Shown here: piece by piece, positions 58,943 through 64,000 of the stretch
Position numbering within the stretch: the stretch's first letter is position 1
How the letters are laid out: each line of letters begins with the position of its first letter
Source of the DNA: Carnegiea gigantea
Lineage: Eukaryota; Streptophyta; Magnoliopsida; Caryophyllales; Cactaceae
Direction of reading: 5' to 3'
Assembly (NCBI GenBank): GCA_029747015.1
Contig: JAKOGI010000001.1
Location: 186,001-250,000, forward strand
Length of the DNA: 64,000 nt
The notes under the pieces: generated by a model
Database searches by the model: none
Seen by the model: the letters and a program-made list of their open reading frames with translations, nothing else
Told to the model about the DNA's origin: nothing
Made by a program: the position numbers and the translations under genes

Positions 58943-59892
58943 TGTTGACTCCTTTAAAATTCTTATTTGAATTTTGAATGAAAGACAAATTTTAATTTGA
59001 TTAAATCATGATTGATTGCCTTGAAATCTTGACCAATTAGTTTGTTATTGCTAATAATATGGGATTGAAATGCCATATTTATCAAATGTCAAGATTTGCA
59101 TAAAATATGATATTATCTTTTAATATAATATTATGAAAGATTATATCGTTAAAAACTAGCTTCTAGATGATTCTTTTAGTCAAGATTTTCAGCGAAAAAT
59201 AAGGTAATTAGCCGTTGGAGATCAAAAAATAAACGTTAAGTAGGACTGCGAATTTTAAGGGCTTGAAAGACGAGGTTCAAGGCTTTGAAACGATATGGAA
59301 GATTGACTTTCCTTAATTGATGCAACGGTTACTCACCTAATAATCCTTCAACCTCTCCAACATCATTGCCCATAAATAGGGAGGCATTTGCAGTTGAAGA
59401 TGACACAAGAGAGAGCACAAGCAAAGAACAAGAAGAAAGAGAGCTACACTTGCAAATCAAGTGGAAGACGTTGAGAGAATTTGATACATAGAGCTTATAT
59501 TGGCATATCTATTGTGCTTATTTACTCCTTGTTATAAAGTGTAACTTGTTATCTTTCTTTGTATTAGGTTGGATTGATTAATCAGAGGGTCGACTACCCA
59601 AGTATAGTTAAGGAGCAACGCATACGTTTGGACACCTAGAGTTGTAGGGTCAACTAATAGGTTATACAATTAGTGAATCGTGTATAATCGACCGACCTAA
59701 TAAAAAAAATGTTCAAAATTCTATCGACGAGGGGCGCCCGTGGGTAGAAGATTAAGCGTGGCCGAGCCTCTATAAATGGCGTGTTTTGTTCACATTTATT
59801 TTTTCGAATTTAATTTTGATTATTTTGTAACTTTGATCATCACATATTCACCCGCCTCTAGGGTGATTTACCTAACCAAATTCGAGCCAACA
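58943..59892 (+). repeat. 5' LTR of the gag-only element
   Basis: 950 bp, TGTTGACTCC...GCCAACA. It contains a CCCATAAATAGGGAGG phrase (about 59370-59385), with ATAAATAG as a possible TATA box shared by both LTRs. Confidence 0.88.
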
Positions 59893-59894
59893 AT

Positions 59895-59907
59895 TGGTAT
59901 CGGAGTC
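59895..59907 (+). other. Primer-binding site, gag-only element
   Basis: TGGTATCGGAGTC, two bases after the LTR end. It differs from the usual TGGTATCAGAGC at a few bases. Confidence 0.75.
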
Positions 59908-60009
59908 AGACTCACTGCATTTTGACTTAACCGTTAAGTGGGCAACGATCATCGCTACCACCAGACAAGGTTATTATGATCAAGGTCGTTCCATTATTAG
60001 ACCCCCTTT

Positions 60010-61654
60010 GTTTAGAGACACTAACTTTTCTTATTGGAAAATTTAAACATAGATGTTTATCAGGACTGAAGATTATTAATTATGGAACATCATCAGTAAA
60101 GGTCCATATGTTCCAAAGACTATGATCGATGGAAAGACTGTCATGAAACCGAAGATCAACACAACCAGGAAGACTTTGCAAGACTTTCAAAAAATTATAA
60201 GGCTATGCATATCTTATATTGTGGGTTAGATGCTAATGGGTATAATCGCATTTGTGCATGTAAATCAGCCAAAGAAATTTGGGACAAGCTGGTGGTAACA
60301 TATGAAGGGATGAGTCAAGTAAGAGAAACAAAGATCAATATGTTCATCCATTACTATGAATTATTCAAAATGAAACCCGACAAAACTATCAAGGAGATGT
60401 TCACAAGATTCACCGACATAACCAAAAACCTCAAATCGCTTGGCAAGGCCTACATCAATGAGGAAATGGTTCCTTCGATGTCTTCCCAGTGGTCCCAAGG
60501 TCACCGCAATTGAAAAAGCTCAACACCTCAAGACACTAGCCCTGGATGATCTGCACGGGAAACTTCTCACGCATGAAATTCATCTTAAAGAAGATGAAGA
60601 AGAAACCCAAACAAAGAAAGGAGTAGCTCTCAAAATTACAAGCGAAGAACTCTACTCCTCGGAAGAAGAATCTAGTGAAGAAAATGAAGATTCCATGGCG
60701 ATAATCGCCAAAGGACTAAAGAAGATTTTTCAAGTCAAAGAGATCCGATCCTAAGAAGTTCTATAAAAAGGAATCTTCCTTAAAGAAGAATGAGAAATTT
60801 TCAAAAGGTGACAAACCCTTAACCAATAAAAATGAAGATAGTCTTAGTCCTTGTTTTGGTTATGGTTTACCAGGGCACCTGGTGAAAGATTGCCCAATTT
60901 TACAAAAGAAAGCTGAAAAACGCGAGCAAAAGGCCAATAAAAAATTTAAGAAAGCAATGATATCCACATGAAGTAATAGTGACTTAAGCGATAGTGACGA
61001 TGAATAACAAGCGGCAAACCTATGTTTTATGGTAAATGAAGACCAAGTCCAGGAGGATGAAACCAAGTATGAAGGCTCAGATGAGTAGATTGCTCTAACT
61101 TTCTTGAATATTCTAAGATGAATTAGATCAATCCTTAATTAAATGCATACAATGTGAGCAAAAGTATTTGTCTAAGATAAAGTCCTTGAATAAAATCATT
61201 CGTGATTTGTCCTTTGAAAAAGAAGTTTTACAAAAATCAAACAACGAATCTCACATAAGGATTGAAATTCTTGAAAAAGAAAAGAAAGAGCTTCAATCCG
61301 AATATGAACGGCTTGAAAAAGGTGGGGTTGAAGTTTTCTAAAGGACAAGATAACTTGGACAAATTATTAGAATCTCAAAGAATGTCCTTCAACAATGAAG
61401 GTATTGGATATAACCCTTTTAATAAAAAGAAAACTTACAAAAATTGGTTTGTTCAAGAGACATCCAAAAACAAACCTCACATCATATGTAATTCTTGTCT
61501 AAGGAAGGGTCATATCAATATATCTTATTCATGTCCTCTTAGAAAGCCAAATACCAAAATTATCCAAGTTTGGGTACCAAAAGGGACAAGACCACAAAAT
61601 ATGGTCACGATCGACATTGGACCCAAATTCGACGTCAAGGCTGGAATGGTTTGA
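60010..61654 (+). pseudogene. Copia-type gag relic (UBN2)
   Basis: Pieces in three frames follow the order of plant Copia gag. A UBN2 segment runs CGLDANGYNRICACKSAKEIWDKL to TRFTDITKNLKSLGKAY (60205-60465). After a frameshift near 60470-60500 come VTAIEKAQHLKTLALDDLHG and an acidic Lys/Glu-rich stretch to 60754. A first zinc knuckle near 60852 reads CFGYGLPGHLVKDC, with Tyr where the second Cys should be. A final open stretch (61262-61654) has a second knuckle CNSCLRKGHINISYSC and WVPKGT. Early stops are also present between 60010 and 60090. Non-functional. Confidence 0.82.
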
Positions 61655-62480
61655 TCGATTGTTTTGAAAGTCGATGACAAACTTTGGTATCCTAAAGGGG
61701 GATGAAGTCATTATATTGATGCATAAATTGAGGGGGAGCCCCCTTTACTCATTCTGTTCTTCAGTTATTGTAGGCCTATAACAAAGGCTATCTGCTCACT
61801 GGTGAAAAATTCAAGGACTTAAAGGACAGTTCAAGGCCTTGAATTATAGGCAGAAACTGGTGATTTTTTGTGCAACTAAATCAAGGGCTTAAACTTCCAA
61901 TTTCCAGGCCTTCACTATAAGTCATCCATAAAAAATAAATAAAATGACTCACCCCAAAGAAATGTTATTCAAATCTGATTTAATTCCTTCCTCTTTGCCC
62001 ATGTGGAAAAATTTTTAAAATCTCTTATATGTTTTTTTTTTTTTTGAGATACCAATTTTTTGCAAAATTTTGGAGATCTTTAAAATTGGAAATTATATTT
62101 GACCTTTCTTTTCTTCTAATCCTCACTTTATCTAGGCTTTAGCTCTCTTTGATTTTTACTTTGGTTTATAAATGTTTTGCTTTAATCATTTTGATCCTAT
62201 GTGTATGAACCAACATGTTATTGGTCACTCCCTTATTTTTCATGAAAGTCAAAGGGAGAGAACAGTCTTAAGGCTTTGTAAGTGATGTAAAGTTTATCTA
62301 GTTGTGAATGTATGGTAAGCTTGTGGACAAAGTTAGAAGCATTGTTAAGATTGCAAACTCTATAACGTTAGATTATGATGCATGGTAAGTATCTAAAATC
62401 CATTTCTTTGGTAAAAATGAGCTCATTCCTTTTAGCTCTAATTATTCATGATTTAGCAAAGTAACACGTTGTCTTCCATA

Positions 62481-62493
62481 AAAAAGGGGGAGA
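62481..62493 (+). other. Polypurine tract, gag-only element
   Basis: AAAAAGGGGGAGA directly before TGTTGACTC of the 3' LTR; primes plus-strand DNA synthesis in LTR elements. Confidence 0.85.
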
Positions 62494-62494
62494 T

Positions 62495-63411
62495 TGTTGA
62501 CTCGCTTAAAATTCTTATTTGAATTTTGAATAAAAGATAAATTTAAATTTGATTAAATCATGATTGACTTCCCTGAAATCTTGACAGATTAGTTTGTTAT
62601 TGCTAATAGTATGGGATTTGGATGCCATATTTATCAAATGTCAAGATTTGCTTAAAACATGATATTATCTTTTAATATTATAATATGAAAGATTATGCTG
62701 CTAAAAACTAGCTTCTAGATAAGGTAATTAGTCATTGGAGATCAAAAGATAAGTGTTAAGCAGGATTGCGAATTTCAAGCGCTTGAAAGACTAGGTTCAA
62801 GGCGTTGAAACGATATAAAAAATTGACTTTCCTTGATTGATGTAACGGTCACTTACCTAATAATCCTTCAACCTCTCGAACATCATTGCCCATAAATAGG
62901 GAGATATTTGCAGTTGAAGATGAGACAAAAGAGAGCACAAGCAAAGAACAAGAATAAAGAGAGCTACACTTGCAAATAAAGAAGAAGACGTTGAGAGAAT
63001 TTGATATGTTGAGCTTATATTGGCATATCTATTGTGTTTACTTACTCCTCATTATAAAGTGTAACTTGTTATCTTTATTTGTATTGGGTTGGGTTGATTA
63101 ATCAGAGGGTCGACTACCCAAGTACGGTTGAAGAGCAATACGTATGTTTGGACACCTAGAGTTGTAGGATCAACTAGTAGGTTGTACGATTAGTGAATCG
63201 TGTCTAATCGATCAACCTAATAAAAGCAAAAGATTCAAAATCCCATCGGCGAGGGGCACCCGTGGGTAGAGGATTAGGCGTGGCTGCGCCTCTATAAATG
63301 GCATATTTTGTCTACATTTACTTTTTCGCATTTAATTTCGATTATTTTGTGACTTTGATCATCACCCTATTCACCCCCTATGGTGATTTAACTAGTCAAA
63401 CCAGGCCAAAA
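62495..63411 (+). repeat. 3' LTR of the gag-only element
   Basis: 917 bp, collinear with 58943-59892 with many substitutions and small gaps (for example a lost ~25-bp segment near 62718). It ends CCAAAA where the other LTR ends CCAACA. Confidence 0.88.
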
Positions 63412-63416
63412 ATACT

Positions 63417-64000
63417 ATTAGTAAAATTTACGTAATTAATTATATACAATTAATGCAAGAAAATCAAAAGTTTAAAATATTATAATATTAATAAAACCCG
63501 CTAATATTGCAAGGCAAATAAAAAGTTTAATTAAGTAACCAAGAATTAGATGATAGATGAAAACTTTCCCATAAAATGTAATCACCTGTTAACGAGTTAT
63601 GGACCTTTGTGCATTCACCACTTCATTTTTTGATCTTTTTCCTCTACTTCGTTCTTCCATCAAATGTGCTTTTTTATCTTTTTAATTATTTGCATCCGTT
63701 TCCCCTCATCATGTCCCTCGTATATTTATCCATTCTTTTTTTTTTTTTCCTAATTTTTTTGAGGATATGTTATTACCATTAGCTAGCAAACAATGTGATG
63801 CAGCATTCAATTTATTCGTTAATATGAATAATTTTTGAATGTTCATTTAGTAATTTTTGTCATTGTTAATTGATTGAGGCCTTAGATGACATAAATTAAA
63901 ATTCTTTGTTGATATTTTGTTTTGATTGTTTAATTATAAGGTGTCATAGGTTATTTATATTTTTAATAAGGAAGACATTGAGCCATTAGCATGGTGAAGA
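63417..64000. other. AT-rich DNA to the right edge
   Basis: No gene, RNA gene or repeat boundary recognised; includes a T-run at about 63738-63749. Confidence 0.4.

Larger units (their letters stand above)
58943..63411 (+). mobile_element. Pol-less Copia-type LTR element (gag only)
   Basis: LTRs of 950 bp (58943-59892) and 917 bp (62495-63411) start with TGTTGACTC. Flanking ATAAT (58938-58942) and ATACT (63412-63416) are a 4-of-5 target duplication. A primer-binding site TGGTATCGGAGTC (59895-59907) resembles the Met-tRNA type, and a polypurine tract AAAAAGGGGGAGA (62481-62493) precedes the 3' LTR. The 2.6-kb interior has only gag-like sequence; no protease, integrase or RT motif is visible. 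The gag is broken. The LTRs are clearly diverged and the right LTR has lost its terminal CA, so this insertion is older than the element at 51197-53885. Confidence 0.88.

Overview
This window is nuclear DNA of a flowering plant, almost certainly a eudicot. It has AT-rich GT-AG introns, four genes whose proteins match plant families over their full length, and about two thirds of the sequence is intergenic DNA full of plant-type transposable elements. I cannot fix the species from sequence alone.

Four genes look intact. A SPATULA-like bHLH transcription factor (+, 3375-6048, seven coding exons, 404 aa) is followed by nicotinate phosphoribosyltransferase of the NAD salvage pathway (+, 11047-23238, fifteen exons, 559 aa). 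On the other strand lie a secreted, probably GPI-anchored PI-PLC X-domain protein (30568-35060, eight exons, 427 aa) and a single-exon MAPKKK of the MAPKKK19/20/21 type (40107-41213, 368 aa). They do not form a pathway or cluster; they are ordinary neighbours separated by repeats. I worked out the exon joins by hand; all keep the reading frame.

The repeat fraction is rich. Class I: a 5'-truncated RTE-type LINE (7801-9590, -), a nearly full-length but dead RTE-type LINE (about 55440-58826, +), a pol-less Copia element with gag plus protease and a perfect 5-bp target duplication (51197-53885, -), a second pol-less Copia element with gag only (58943-63411, +), and a tRNA-derived SINE with a perfect 14-bp target duplication (38825-39068, -). 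Class II: a degraded PIF/Harbinger element with both ORFs (about 24214-29313), a 1.1-kb non-autonomous CACTA element (47534-48640), a long-inverted-repeat Mutator-like MITE (29718-30103), a Tourist-like MITE in a PI-PLC intron (33054-33271), a hairpin MITE sitting inside a TA microsatellite (50610-50866), and several less certain MITE-like units.

I did not find a new multi-gene system. The observations most worth following up are: a (TG)17 plus T19 tract directly upstream of an in-frame PI-PLC exon that carries a catalytic histidine; two pol-less gag elements within 12 kb; a LINE whose visible stop codons are nearly all explained by C-to-T or G-to-A change; a set of MITE-like repeats whose interiors are degenerate ~10-bp iterations; and long C-run/A-run junctions with a constant polarity.
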